64,000 nt of DNA from Vermiculatibacterium agrestimuris (GCF_943193085.1 NZ_CALPCU010000007.1:1-64000); one strand, 5' to 3'. Counted from the first letter of the stretch, positions 25,166-33,977 are shown. Numbers and translations are program-made. Notes: generated by a model from the sequence alone, not told the origin.

Positions 25166-25755
25166 AAGTATGGTACTGTATTCTCTACTGCGTGATCTGG
25201 CCCTTTTTCAACTTGGTTCACCCTTGCCGGGCCATCGGCCGCGAGAATATTCCGGAGGGGGCGGCGCTGTTTTGCCCCAACCACACCAGTCTCACAGACC
25301 CCCTCTTTGCCGTTTTCGCCATGCACCTGAAAAACCGGCCCCAGGTCATGGCCAAGGCGGAGATCATGGAAGTCCCCGTTCTGGGCTGGATCCTGAAAAA
25401 GGCCGGCGTTTTTGCAGTGGAGCGGGGCAAGTCCGACGTCGGCGCCATCAAACGGGCCTTAAAGTGCCTCAAAAGCGGAGAGAAGCTCCTGCTCTTTCCC
25501 GAGGGCACCCGCTCCAAGACCGGGGAGCTGGGGCCTGCCAAGGGCGGCGCCGCCATGCTGGCGGTGCGCACCGGCGTCCCCATCGTGCCCATGTACATCC
25601 CGGCGGAGAAAAAATGGTTCCGCCGCACCTCCGTGGTTTTTGGGACGCCCTACATTCCGCAGATCGCGGGCGCAAAGGGTACCTCCGAGGAATATGAGGC
25701 CATTGCCCAGGATCTGATGGCGCGGATCGCCCTTTTAGAGGAGCAGGCGAAATGA
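25162..25755 (+). CDS. plsC: 1-acyl-sn-glycerol-3-phosphate acyltransferase
   Basis: 197 residues. Makes phosphatidic acid from lysophosphatidic acid at the membrane. The HX4D catalytic motif is NHTSLTDPL, and FPEGTRSK is the acyl-acceptor binding block. One N-terminal hydrophobic segment is visible. It overlaps cmk and the ispH-rpsA fusion by ATGA. Confidence 0.94.
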   Translation: MKVWYCILYCVIWPFFNLVHPCRAIGRENIPEGAALFCPNHTSLTDPLFAVFAMHLKNRPQVMAKAEIMEVPVLGWILKKAGVFAVERGKSDVGAIKRALKCLKSGEKLLLFPEGTRSKTGELGPAKGGAAMLAVRTGVPIVPMYIPAEKKWFRRTSVVFGTPYIPQIAGAKGTSEEYEAIAQDLMARIALLEEQAK

Positions 25756-27755
25756 GAGTGACCGTAGCCAAGACCGCGGGCTTTTGCTACGGCGTAAAGC
25801 GGGCGGTAGAGCTGGCCGAAACCACCGCGCAGACCGGCGTGCCCTGCGTCATGCTGGGGCCGGTCATCCATAACAGTTCTGTTATCCGGCACCTTGCATC
25901 TATGGGGATGACAGTGGTGGAACGGCCGGAGGATGTTCCTCCCGGCGCCGTTGTGATCCTCCGCTCCCACGGGGAGGGGAGAGCGGTCTACGATGTGTTG
26001 AAGGCCAAGGACATCCAGATCGTGGACGCCACCTGCCCCAACGTATCCCGGATCCATACCTTGGCCAAAACGGCCCAGGAGGAGGGAAGGCGGGTCATCA
26101 TCATCGGCGCGGCAGGCCATCCGGAGGTGCAGGCCATTGCCGGCTGGTGCCAGGAACCTTTGATTTTTCAAGATGGACAGGCCTTGGCGGATTACTTTTC
26201 CGCCCATCGGGACGAGGCGGAAAAGCCTCTCACCATGCTCTGTCAGACCACCTCTACACAAAAGGTTTGGAATTTTTGCGTAGAAAACGCAAAAAAACTG
26301 TGTACAAATATCAAAATTTTTGATACAATATGTAATGCTACTTGCGCCCGGCAATCCGAGGCCCAGCGGTTATCTGTCCAAAATGACGCTGTCGTCGTCA
26401 TTGGAGGGCGGGACAGCGCGAATACCAAACGACTTTTTGAGTTGTGCGGTGCGCTGTGTTCCCACACCGTTTGGATCGAAAATTCGGACGAGCTGGATAT
26501 GGCCCAATTTGAAAAAGGGGCTTGCGTGGCGATCACTGCAGGTGCGTCAACACCTGCGTGGATCATAAAGGAGGTATATGACAAAATGAATGAAGAGAAC
26601 ATGGTGATCGAGGAATCCTTTGAGGAAATGCTGGAGAAATCGATCAAAACTTTGCATACGGGGGAGAAAGTCACGGGCATGGTAACCGCTATCACGCCCA
26701 CCGAGATTTATGTGGATCTGGGGACGAAGCATGCCGGTTACATCCCGGTGGCCGAGCTCACTGACGATCCCACCGTCAAGGTGGAGGACATCGTCAAGGT
26801 GGGCGACGAGATCGAGACCTGCGTGGTACGTGTCAACGACGCCGAGGGCGTTGTCACACTGTCCAAGAAGCGTCTTGACTCTGTCAAGAGCTGGGACGAT
26901 GTGGAGGCGGCCTGCGAAGATCACACCACAGTCGAGGGCGTGGTCACCGAGGAGAACAAGGGCGGCGTGGTCGTCAGCGTCAAGGGCGTTCGGGTCTTCG
27001 TGCCCGCTTCCCAGACCGGCATCCCCCGCGACCAGCCCATGACCGAGCTGCTCAAGCAGAAGGTCAAGCTGCGCATCACGGAGGTCAACCGTGCCCGCCG
27101 CCGTGTGGTGGGCTCCATCCGCGCGGTGACCGCCGCAGAGCGCGCTGAAAAGGCCGCCGAGGTCTGGAACAACATTGAGGAGGGCAAGCGCTACCGCGGC
27201 GTGGTCAAATCCCTCACCTCCTATGGCGCTTTCGTGGACATCGGCGGCGTCGACGGCATGGTGCACGTCTCTGAGCTGAGCTGGAGCCGGATCAAGCACC
27301 CCTCCGAGGTGGTCAATCCCGGCGACGAGGTGGAGGTATACGTCATTTCCTTCGATCCCGAGAAGCGGAAGATCTCCCTGGGCATGAAGGACAAGAGCCA
27401 GGATCCCTGGGCCAACTTTGTGGATTCCTACAAGCCTGAGGATACCGCTAAGGTGCGGGTGGTCAAGCTCATGACCTTCGGCGCCTTTGCCGAGGTAGTG
27501 CCCGGTGTGGATGGCCTGATCCACATTTCTCAGCTGGCCGATCACCGGGTAGACAAGCCCGCCGATGTAGTCAGCGAGGGCGACGAGGTCGAGGTGAAGA
27601 TCACCGATATCGACTATGACAAGAAGAAAGTCTCCCTGTCGATCCGCGCTCTGCTGGAGGAGGCCCAGCGCACGGAGGATGGCGAGGACGGCGCGGTAGT
27701 GGCCAGCTCCGACGGCGAGGCCACCGAGGTCGTTTCCGACTTCCAGGCGGAGTAA
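25752..27755 (+). CDS. ispH: IspH (HMBPP reductase) fused to ribosomal protein S1
   Basis: 667 residues, two proteins in one frame. Residues 1-278 are 4-hydroxy-3-methylbut-2-enyl diphosphate reductase, last step of the MEP isoprenoid pathway, with the three [4Fe-4S] ligand cysteines C12 (AGFCYGVKRAV), C95 (DATCPNVSR) and C198 (NATCARQSEA). Residues 279-667 carry four S1 RNA-binding repeats. This bifunctional form is known in Clostridia. The DNA from about 26240 to 26600, around the fusion point, is visibly A+T-richer than either half, and a full Shine-Dalgarno with in-frame ATG at 26586 lies exactly at the junction, so free S1 may also be made. Confidence 0.96.
   Translation: MRVTVAKTAGFCYGVKRAVELAETTAQTGVPCVMLGPVIHNSSVIRHLASMGMTVVERPEDVPPGAVVILRSHGEGRAVYDVLKAKDIQIVDATCPNVSRIHTLAKTAQEEGRRVIIIGAAGHPEVQAIAGWCQEPLIFQDGQALADYFSAHRDEAEKPLTMLCQTTSTQKVWNFCVENAKKLCTNIKIFDTICNATCARQSEAQRLSVQNDAVVVIGGRDSANTKRLFELCGALCSHTVWIENSDELDMAQFEKGACVAITAGASTPAWIIKEVYDKMNEENMVIEESFEEMLEKSIKTLHTGEKVTGMVTAITPTEIYVDLGTKHAGYIPVAELTDDPTVKVEDIVKVGDEIETCVVRVNDAEGVVTLSKKRLDSVKSWDDVEAACEDHTTVEGVVTEENKGGVVVSVKGVRVFVPASQTGIPRDQPMTELLKQKVKLRITEVNRARRRVVGSIRAVTAAERAEKAAEVWNNIEEGKRYRGVVKSLTSYGAFVDIGGVDGMVHVSELSWSRIKHPSEVVNPGDEVEVYVISFDPEKRKISLGMKDKSQDPWANFVDSYKPEDTAKVRVVKLMTFGAFAEVVPGVDGLIHISQLADHRVDKPADVVSEGDEVEVKITDIDYDKKKVSLSIRALLEEAQRTEDGEDGAVVASSDGEATEVVSDFQAE
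26567..26588 (+). promoter_or_regulatory. Internal ribosome-binding site and start at the IspH-S1 junction
   Basis: AAAGGAGGT at 26567-26575 is the strongest possible Shine-Dalgarno, placed inside the fused gene. The in-frame ATG at 26586 begins MNEENMVIEESFEEM, which looks like a normal S1 N-terminus and would give a 389-residue S1. A 7-bp hairpin (GCAGGTG / CACCTGC) lies just upstream, and a possible internal promoter TGTACA-17-TACAAT sits at 26301-26329. Confidence 0.55.
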
Positions 27756-27774
27756 TATTACGTTTTGTCCCTGT

Positions 27775-27813
27775 AAGATAGCGCCACTTTTTAAAAAGTG
27801 GCGCTATCTTTTT
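27775..27813 (+). terminator. Terminator after ispH-rpsA
   Basis: 18-bp stem AAGATAGCGCCACTTTTT with its exact complement, ending in TTTTTC. It closes the rpiR-to-rpsA transcript before carD. Confidence 0.95.
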
Positions 27814-27841
27814 CTTTTTTGAGGGAAAACGGCGTTTTTAC

Positions 27842-27870
27842 TTGCAATTTGGGACAAAAGAGAATATAAT
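27842..27870 (+). promoter_or_regulatory. Sigma-A promoter of carD
   Basis: TTGCAA (27842-27847), 17-base spacer, exact TATAAT (27865-27870), 43 bases before the start. Confidence 0.88.
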
Positions 27871-27912
27871 TACTTTTAGTAGAATTGGTTTACAGGCGAT
27901 GGGAGGTGCAAG

Positions 27913-28392
27913 ATGTTTCAAGTTGGGGATAAGATCGTTCATCCCATGCACGGCGCTGGCGTGATCGACAGCGTGGTGACGAAGAAGGTCAACGGAGTTG
28001 TACGGGACTATTATGTGCTGAAGTTGCCAGTAGGCGGCATGATGGTGATGATCCCCACGGGAAACTGCACTGAGATCGGCGTTCGACCCATCGTCGCCCC
28101 TGCGGAGGCAGACAAGATCATTGACGCCCTGCCCGCCATCGAAATAGAATCCGATCCCAACTGGAACCGCCGAAACCGTGAAAACCTGATTCGCCTGAAA
28201 AGCGGTGACCTCCTTGAGGTCGCCAAAGTGATGAAGAGCCTGATCCTTCGCGACGGGGAGCGCGGCTTGTCCACTGGAGAGCGGAAAATGCTCCACTCCG
28301 CCAAGCAGATCCTGATTTCAGAGATCGCCCTTTCCGAGAGTTCCAGCTATGAGGAAGTGGAAGGACGCATCAATCAGGCATTGGCGCAATAA
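27913..28392 (+). CDS. CarD/CdnL family transcription factor
   Basis: 159 residues. N-terminal CarD_TRCF Tudor-like domain that contacts RNA polymerase beta (FQVGDKIVHPMHGAGVID at residues 2-19), then a helical DNA-binding C-terminal domain. CarD-type factors stabilise open complexes, often at rRNA promoters. It is monocistronic, with its own strong promoter and terminator. ATG follows GGGAGGTG. Confidence 0.94.
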   Translation: MFQVGDKIVHPMHGAGVIDSVVTKKVNGVVRDYYVLKLPVGGMMVMIPTGNCTEIGVRPIVAPAEADKIIDALPAIEIESDPNWNRRNRENLIRLKSGDLLEVAKVMKSLILRDGERGLSTGERKMLHSAKQILISEIALSESSSYEEVEGRINQALAQ

Positions 28393-28404
28393 ATTGAATA
28401 GGAC

Positions 28405-28437
28405 GGAAAAAGGGGACTGAAAAGTCCCCTTTTTTCC
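28405..28437 (+). terminator. Terminator of carD
   Basis: Stem GGGGACT / AGTCCCC with GAAA loop, extended by flanking GGAAAAA / TTTTTTCC, 13 bases past the stop. Confidence 0.93.
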
Positions 28438-28468
28438 ACTGTGTACCCTTCCAAAACGGGGTGTAATT

Positions 28469-29197
28469 ATGGGTTTCTTTGAAAAATTAAGGAAAAATGG
28501 CCAGCGGCTGATGGTGAGCTGTTCTGCCATCGTCCCTGCCGCCGGCAGCGCCGTTCGGATGGGGCAGGACAAGCTCCTGATGCCCCTTCATGACGTCCCT
28601 ATGCTCCTTCGAACCCTTTGGACGCTGGAGGGCTGCGGCTATGTGACCGAGATCATCATCGCCACACGGGAAGACCTCATCGTACCTGTGGGACAGCTGT
28701 GCAGGGATGCGGGGCTTCAAAAGGTACGCAAGGTGGTCGTAGGCGGCGAGAGCCGCACCGCCTCGGTGCTGGCGGGACTTCGGGAGGCGGATCCCACCAC
28801 CCAGCTGGTCGCCATTCACGACGCTGACCGCCCCTTGCTCACCGCTGAGATTTTGGGGAAGACTATCCGCAGAGCGGCGGAGCGGGGTGCGGCTGCCCCG
28901 GCGGTTCCGGTAAAGGACACCATCAAACGGGCAGCAGACGGCATGGTGGAGACCACCCTTGACCGCTCGGAACTCTTTGCCATCCAAACGCCTCAGGTCT
29001 TTGAGCACGGCCTCATCCTGGGGGCGCTGGAGAAGGCGGAAGCGGAGGGGATCGCCCTTACTGACGACTGCGCCGCTGTGGAGCGGCTCGGGATGCCGGT
29101 GTGTCTTACCGAGGGCTCCTATGAAAACATCAAGCTGACCACGCCAGAGGACGTCCTGGTTGCGGAGGCCATATTGGAAAGGCGGGGTGAGGCATGA
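28469..29197 (+). CDS. ispD: 2-C-methyl-D-erythritol 4-phosphate cytidylyltransferase
   Basis: 242 residues. Third MEP-pathway step, forming CDP-methylerythritol. CTP-binding AIVPAAGSAVRMGQDKLL near residue 18, VVVGGESRTASVLAGL, HDADRPLL, and KDTIKRA are family marks. The N-terminus is about 15 residues longer than usual; ATG 28469 has only a weak GGGGTG site. Overlaps ispF by ATGA. Confidence 0.95.
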   Translation: MGFFEKLRKNGQRLMVSCSAIVPAAGSAVRMGQDKLLMPLHDVPMLLRTLWTLEGCGYVTEIIIATREDLIVPVGQLCRDAGLQKVRKVVVGGESRTASVLAGLREADPTTQLVAIHDADRPLLTAEILGKTIRRAAERGAAAPAVPVKDTIKRAADGMVETTLDRSELFAIQTPQVFEHGLILGALEKAEAEGIALTDDCAAVERLGMPVCLTEGSYENIKLTTPEDVLVAEAILERRGEA

Positions 29198-29673
29198 GGA
29201 TCGGACAGGGTTACGATGTGCACCGGCTGACAGCGGGCCGGAAGCTCATTCTGGCCGGGGTGGAGATCCCCTATGAAAAAGGACTGCTGGGCCACTCTGA
29301 CGCCGACGTGCTGACCCATGCCCTCATGGATGCCCTGCTGGGAGCCTGCGCGCTGGGGGACATCGGACATCTGTTTCCCGACAATGATCCCGCCTATGCC
29401 GGAGCAGACAGTCTCAAGCTGCTGGATCGGGTGGTGGAACTGCTGGGAAAGCGCGGGTTCCGCGTGGGCAATGTGGATGTGACCGTGATCGCCCAAGCCC
29501 CCAAGCTCTCGCCGTTCGTGCCGCAAATGCGGGAAAATCTGGCCCGGCGGTTGAACATTGGGACAGACCGGGTCAGCGTCAAGGCCACGACCGAGGAGGG
29601 GCTGGGCTTTACAGGCAGGGGAGATGGCGTTGCCGCGCAGGCGGTGTGTCTGATCGAAGAACCGGCTGATTGA
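29194..29673 (+). CDS. ispF: 2-C-methyl-D-erythritol 2,4-cyclodiphosphate synthase
   Basis: 159 residues. Fifth MEP-pathway enzyme, a trimer with zinc bound by D8 and H10 in GYDVHRL and a His in LGHSDADVLTHALMDALLGA. TTEEGLGFTGRGDGVAAQAV closes the active site. The ispD-ispF pair is coupled; together with IspH this window holds three MEP-pathway enzymes. Confidence 0.97.
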   Translation: MRIGQGYDVHRLTAGRKLILAGVEIPYEKGLLGHSDADVLTHALMDALLGACALGDIGHLFPDNDPAYAGADSLKLLDRVVELLGKRGFRVGNVDVTVIAQAPKLSPFVPQMRENLARRLNIGTDRVSVKATTEEGLGFTGRGDGVAAQAVCLIEEPAD

Positions 29674-29735
29674 GGGGCGCTTTTTGTGCCGAACAAGAAA
29701 CCGCAGAGATAGGAAAATAGGATATAGCCGTTCCC

Positions 29736-29779
29736 AAACGCTCCTGCGCCGCATATCATGCGGTGAGAGGAGCGTTTTT
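29736..29779 (+). terminator. Terminator after ispDF
   Basis: Ten-bp stem AAACGCTCCT / AGGAGCGTTT, continued by an inner stem CCGCAT / ATGCGG, then TTTTT. Confidence 0.85.
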
Positions 29780-29835
29780 GCCTCTCCCCATGGGAGGCCA
29801 TTTCTCTCACCCTCAAGAAAGGAATGGTCATTCAA

Positions 29836-30090
29836 ATGGTCTACTATCTCATCGTCTGCCGCTCTCTGACCTACGCTCAGCGGACGGAGGCGGCTCTGAA
29901 GCGGGCAGGCATCACAGCTCACATCATGCGCTCCCCCAAGGTCATTGACAGCGAGGGGTGCAGCCATTCGGTGAAGGTCGCTGAGCGGAATCTTGCCCCC
30001 GCGCTGGTCATATTGGCCCGGGCGGGCCTGTCCCCTAAGCGGGTATTCATCATGGCCAGCGACGGAAGCTATAAGGAGGTTCTGCTGTAA
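29836..30090 (+). CDS. DUF3343 small protein, putative Se/S carrier
   Basis: 84 residues. The N-terminal YYLIVCRSLTYAQR and the SEGCSHSV motif are typical of DUF3343; C8 and C42 are candidate sulfur/selenium carriers. Family members occur next to cysteine desulfurases and selenium-metabolism genes and are described as putative Se/S carriers, without biochemical proof that I know of. ATG 29836 is chosen because AAAGGA (29818-29823) abuts the earlier ATG 29824. It shares its last base with the start of the desulfurase gene. Confidence 0.8.
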   Translation: MVYYLIVCRSLTYAQRTEAALKRAGITAHIMRSPKVIDSEGCSHSVKVAERNLAPALVILARAGLSPKRVFIMASDGSYKEVLL

Positions 30091-31214
30091 TGGCCTATTT
30101 GGACAGTGCGGCCACCACGCTGCAAAAGCCCCCGTCAGTGTCGCGGGCCGTGGTCTCCGCCATGGGGCGGATGGCCTCGCCGGGCAGAGGCGGGCACAGG
30201 CCCGCTATGCTGGCCGCCGAGACCGCTTTCCAGTGCCGTCAGGCTGCGGCGGAGCTCTTTCACCTGGACGATCCGGAAAATGTGGTCTTTACCCTCAACG
30301 CCACCCACGCGCTCAATCTGGCCATCAAATCGGTGGTAAAGCCGGGAGACCGGGTGGTGGTGTCGGGCTATGAGCACAATGCTGTGACCCGCCCCTTGGC
30401 AGCGCTGGGCTGCAGTATCCAAGTGGCCCGGTCGCCCCTGTTTGACCAGGAGGCGATCCTGGCCCAGTTCGACCGGCTGGTAACTGCCGAAACTGCCTGT
30501 GTCGTCTGCACGCATGTCTCCAACGTGTTCGGTTTCATTCTGCCGGTAAAGGAGATTGCCGCGCTTTGCACCCAGCGGGGTGTGCCCTTCATTCTGGACG
30601 CGTCCCAGTCCGCTGGGGCTTTGCCCGTTCATATGGACGAGTTGGGCGCGGCCTTCATCGGTATGCCGGGGCACAAGGGTCTCTACGGCCCCCAGGGCAC
30701 CGGGCTCCTGCTCTGCGGAGACGGCCGGGATACATGCCCCCTTTTAGAGGGCGGCACCGGCAGTCTCTCCGCACAACAGGAAATGCCTGATTTTCTCCCT
30801 GACCGGCTGGAGGCGGGCACCCATAATGTGCCCGGCATTGCCGGACTGCTGGAGGGCATCCGTTTTGTTCGAAGCAGAGGAACGGATACCATCCTTCGTC
30901 ACGAGCAGGCTTTGACCGCTATGGCGGCCCGTGGGCTTATGGCCCTCCCGGGCGTTACGGTCTATGCCGCCCAGCGGCCTGAGACTCAGGCGGGCGTGCT
31001 CTCCTTCACTGTGACGGGCATGGACTGCGAGGAAGTGGGGGAGACCCTGGGCGGCCGTGATGTGGCTGTCCGGGCGGGTCTCCACTGCGCCCCCTTCGCC
31101 CACGAGAGCGCCGGGACGCTGAAGACCGGCACAGTGCGAGCCAGCTTTTCTGAATTTAATACTGCCTCCGACGCGAAGCGGCTGGTGGCCGAGGTGGCCC
31201 GGCTGGCAAGGTAA
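30090..31214 (+). CDS. Cysteine desulfurase-like aminotransferase class V
   Basis: 374 residues. PLP enzyme taking sulfur (or selenium) from cysteine. PLP lysine K196 in GMPGHKGLYGPQG; catalytic cysteine C333 in RAGLHCAPFAH, in the short-loop position of group II (SufS/CsdA) enzymes. VCTHVSNVFGFILPV and LDASQSAG are PLP-site blocks. It is coupled (TAATG) to the DUF3343 gene, so a two-protein sulfur or selenium transfer unit is likely; no tRNA thiolase or SelD is adjacent. Confidence 0.9.
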   Translation: MAYLDSAATTLQKPPSVSRAVVSAMGRMASPGRGGHRPAMLAAETAFQCRQAAAELFHLDDPENVVFTLNATHALNLAIKSVVKPGDRVVVSGYEHNAVTRPLAALGCSIQVARSPLFDQEAILAQFDRLVTAETACVVCTHVSNVFGFILPVKEIAALCTQRGVPFILDASQSAGALPVHMDELGAAFIGMPGHKGLYGPQGTGLLLCGDGRDTCPLLEGGTGSLSAQQEMPDFLPDRLEAGTHNVPGIAGLLEGIRFVRSRGTDTILRHEQALTAMAARGLMALPGVTVYAAQRPETQAGVLSFTVTGMDCEEVGETLGGRDVAVRAGLHCAPFAHESAGTLKTGTVRASFSEFNTASDAKRLVAEVARLAR

Positions 31215-31226
31215 GAGAGACGAGAG

Positions 31227-31262
31227 CGCCCGGCAGACTGCAAGGTCTGCCGGGCGTTTTTT
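31227..31262 (+). terminator. Terminator after the cysteine desulfurase
   Basis: Perfect 12-bp stem CGCCCGGCAGAC / GTCTGCCGGGCG, loop TGCAAG, then six T. Confidence 0.96.
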
Positions 31263-31348
31263 CTTGACCTCCTCCCCGGACAGGCCAAAGCTCGTCTAAA
31301 ACCGGGAAAAATCGAAAGAAATTCAGGAAAAATTCATGCTTGCCGCCC

Positions 31349-31377
31349 TTGCGTCCGGCGTTGAAATCAAGTATAAT
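31349..31377 (+). promoter_or_regulatory. Sigma-A promoter of cdaA operon
   Basis: TTGCGT (31349-31354), 17-base spacer, exact TATAAT (31372-31377), 41 bases before cdaA. Confidence 0.8.
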
Positions 31378-31417
31378 ACATAAGATAGACGGAATATGTC
31401 CGGAAGGAGGGAGCGCA

Positions 31418-32308
31418 ATGGAACAGATCGCCGCGGCGGCACGGGGGATGGTCTCCAATTTCGGAGTGGTTTCCATCACCGATATTATCGATATCGCCAT
31501 TATGGCCTTTCTCATATACAGGCTGATCGATCTGATCCGCTCCACCAGCTCCGGCAAGGTGGCCCGGGGCATCATCCTGATTTTGGGGGCTTTGGGCCTG
31601 TCCAATATCTTCCGGCTCTACACGGTGAATTTCTTGCTGAGCAAGGTTTTGGAATACGGCGTTCTGGCCCTGGTCATCCTTTTCCAGCCGGAGCTGCGCA
31701 AGCTCCTGGAGCAGGTGGGCAGCAGTAAATTTGGCAATGTTTTCTCCGGCCGTCAGACAGCCCCCGACGAGCTGGACAACGCGATCACCCAAACGGTGGA
31801 GGCCTATACATCCCTTTCCAAGAGCAAAACCGGCGCGCTTATGGTCTTTGAACGGAAGAATATGCTGGACGACGCCATCCGTACCGGCACAGCCCTGGAC
31901 ACGGTGGTCAACGCCGAGCTTTTGAAGAATATCTTCTGGAACAAGGCGCCGCTCCACGACGGTGCGGTCATCGTACGGGGAGGGCGCATCGTGGGCGCCG
32001 GCTGTATGCTCCCCATGTCGGGAAATGTGAATCTCTCCCGGGAGTTGGGCATGCGCCACCGGGCGGGGATCGGCGCCAGCGAGCAGACCGACGCAGTGGT
32101 GGCCATCGTCTCTGAGGAGACCGGCTCCATCTCCGTGGCTGTGGGTGGTATGCTCAAACGGCATCTGGCCCCGGAGACTTTAGAGCGGCTGCTGCGCAAC
32201 GAGCTCATGCCGGAGCGGACAGAGGAGGAGACCCCCTTCAACAAGCTGTCCGCCCTGTTCCGCGGGAAGAAGGAGGGACAAAAGGATGGAGAGAGCAAGG
32301 AAAAATAA
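31418..32308 (+). CDS. cdaA: Diadenylate cyclase CdaA
   Basis: 296 residues. Membrane enzyme making c-di-AMP from two ATP. Three N-terminal helices (to about residue 95) precede a DAC domain with DGAVIVRGG and MRHRAGIGASEQTDAV, the DGA and RHR motifs of active cyclases. ATG 31418 follows AAGGAGGGAG. It overlaps its regulator cdaR by 23 bases. The usual third gene glmM is not next; an RseC-like gene follows instead. Confidence 0.96.
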   Translation: MEQIAAAARGMVSNFGVVSITDIIDIAIMAFLIYRLIDLIRSTSSGKVARGIILILGALGLSNIFRLYTVNFLLSKVLEYGVLALVILFQPELRKLLEQVGSSKFGNVFSGRQTAPDELDNAITQTVEAYTSLSKSKTGALMVFERKNMLDDAIRTGTALDTVVNAELLKNIFWNKAPLHDGAVIVRGGRIVGAGCMLPMSGNVNLSRELGMRHRAGIGASEQTDAVVAIVSEETGSISVAVGGMLKRHLAPETLERLLRNELMPERTEEETPFNKLSALFRGKKEGQKDGESKEK

Positions 32309-33533
32309 GGGCCTCTATATGGTGATCTCCGTCCTGCTGGCCATCGTACTTTGGACGTATGTGGGCAACGAGAATCCCGATGAGTCCGGGCCGGTGCGAA
32401 ATCTGCCCGTCACCTTCACCGGGGTGGAGCTGCTGGAGAGCCGGGGGCTTATGATCACCGACGGTCTGGAGCAGAGTGTGACCCTCAATGTCACCGGTAA
32501 GCGCAATGCCTTTCGGCTCCTTTCGTCGGAGACGGTGTCCATCACAGTGGACGTATCCTCCATTCAGCAGCCGGGCCAGTACACCCAGGCCTATCAGGTC
32601 GCCTATAACCTGCCGGGGAACACCTCCTCCAGCTCGCTGGTCGTGACGGAGCGTTATCCTCTCAACGTGACCTTTACCGTGGCCAAGATGGCCACCCGCA
32701 ATATTCCAGTCCAGGGCAGCATGACCGGCAGCGTGGCCGAGAATTATCAGGCCGGAGAGTTCAGCTTTTCTCCCTCGACGATCAAGGTCAGCGGGGAGGA
32801 GTCCGTGGTCAACCGCATCGACTTTGCCCAGGTCACGCTGAACCAGGAGGATATGGACGCGACCTACGACGGCGATCTGCCCTACACCTTCATCAGCTTT
32901 ACTGGAGAGGCGCTGGAGGATATCGACGTAACTGCCGATGCGGCGCTTGTTCACACCACTCTGCCCATCGTAAAGCTCAAAGAGGTTCCCTTGACGGTGA
33001 ATCTGATCCCCGGCGGCGGCATCAGTGCCGACGATATAGACCGCTACACACAATACACCATCGTGCCCAAGTCTATCATGGTCTCTGGCGCAGCGGCGGA
33101 TCTGGAGCCACTGAAGGAGATCTCTCTGGGCGACATCGATCTTTCCAAGGTGCTTGGTACCAATACCGTGAGTTTCACCATTCCCCTGGCCGCGGAGCTG
33201 ACCAACGTCAGCGGCGTCAGCGAGGCGGTGGTGCAGCTGTCTATCACAGGACTTACCACCGCCACCCTAGAGGTGGACAACATCGAGTGCATCAACAAGC
33301 CAGACGGCTACACCGCCGATCCCTTGACCACCTCCCGCCAGGTGCAGATCCGGGGCACTCAGGAAGCGGTCTCCGCTGTGACAGCTTCTCAGCTTCGGAT
33401 CGTAGCCGACCTGGACAACGCGGTGGCCGCCACCGGCACCCAGACCATTCCCGTCAAAGTGTATCTGGATGGCAGGAGCGATGTGGGCGTGGTGGGAGAC
33501 TACAACATCGTGGTCTCTATCAGCAGAGGATAA
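32286..33533 (+). CDS. cdaR: CdaR, YbbR-domain regulator of CdaA
   Basis: 415 residues. One N-terminal membrane anchor (KGLYMVISVLLAIVLWTYVG) and an extracellular region with four YbbR repeats, recognisable from NLPVTFTGVEL, NIPVQGSMTG, EVPLTVNLIPGG and EVDNIECIN. CdaR binds CdaA and modulates c-di-AMP synthesis. The coding overlap with cdaA supports a fixed ratio of the two proteins. Confidence 0.94.
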   Translation: MERARKNKGLYMVISVLLAIVLWTYVGNENPDESGPVRNLPVTFTGVELLESRGLMITDGLEQSVTLNVTGKRNAFRLLSSETVSITVDVSSIQQPGQYTQAYQVAYNLPGNTSSSSLVVTERYPLNVTFTVAKMATRNIPVQGSMTGSVAENYQAGEFSFSPSTIKVSGEESVVNRIDFAQVTLNQEDMDATYDGDLPYTFISFTGEALEDIDVTADAALVHTTLPIVKLKEVPLTVNLIPGGGISADDIDRYTQYTIVPKSIMVSGAAADLEPLKEISLGDIDLSKVLGTNTVSFTIPLAAELTNVSGVSEAVVQLSITGLTTATLEVDNIECINKPDGYTADPLTTSRQVQIRGTQEAVSAVTASQLRIVADLDNAVAATGTQTIPVKVYLDGRSDVGVVGDYNIVVSISRG

Positions 33534-33549
33534 GGAGTTTATAACTGCC

Positions 33550-33975
33550 ATGAGACAGACAGCCCAAGTGATCCGTTCGACCACCCCCGGCTTTGCCGAG
33601 GTAAAAGTGCGCCGGGTCTCCGCCTGCGCCAGCGCCCACGCCTGCGGCTCCTGCGACCATTGCTCCATGATGGAGAATGCGCCGGAGATCGTGGTGGTCG
33701 CCGAAAACCCTGAGGGAGCGGAGAGCGGGGATACCGTTATCGTAGAGAGCGCCACCTCCAGCGTACTGGGGGCGGCGGTGCTCCTTTATATCGTGCCCTT
33801 CCTTCTCTTCATCAGCTTCTACCTCCTGGGAGGAGGTCTGGGCTGGTCGGAGGGCGCCGCCATTGCCCTGGGCGGGGTCGGCTTTGTTTTGGGCCTGCTC
33901 TCCGCGATGGCGTTGGATCGCTGGCGAAAGAATCACCGGCCGGTGCAATTCAAGATCGTCTCTATTGAGGGCTGA
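33550..33975 (+). CDS. SoxR-reducing-system RseC family membrane protein
   Basis: 141 residues. Cysteine cluster CASAHACGSCDHC at about 24-36 followed by two membrane helices (LGAAVLLYIVPFLLFISFYLL and the following Ala/Gly-rich helix). RseC-type proteins are associated with Rnf-type electron transfer; no rnf genes are here. The frame is open into cdaR, but ATG 33550 follows AAGGAG and gives the family's start. Only two bases separate its stop from the DUF5685 start. Confidence 0.88.
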   Translation: MRQTAQVIRSTTPGFAEVKVRRVSACASAHACGSCDHCSMMENAPEIVVVAENPEGAESGDTVIVESATSSVLGAAVLLYIVPFLLFISFYLLGGGLGWSEGAAIALGGVGFVLGLLSAMALDRWRKNHRPVQFKIVSIEG

Positions 33976-33977
33976 GG

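Noticed and set aside
29674..29835. Short plus-strand open frames between ispF and the DUF3343 gene
   Set aside because: They run through a clear terminator hairpin and have no ribosome-binding site.
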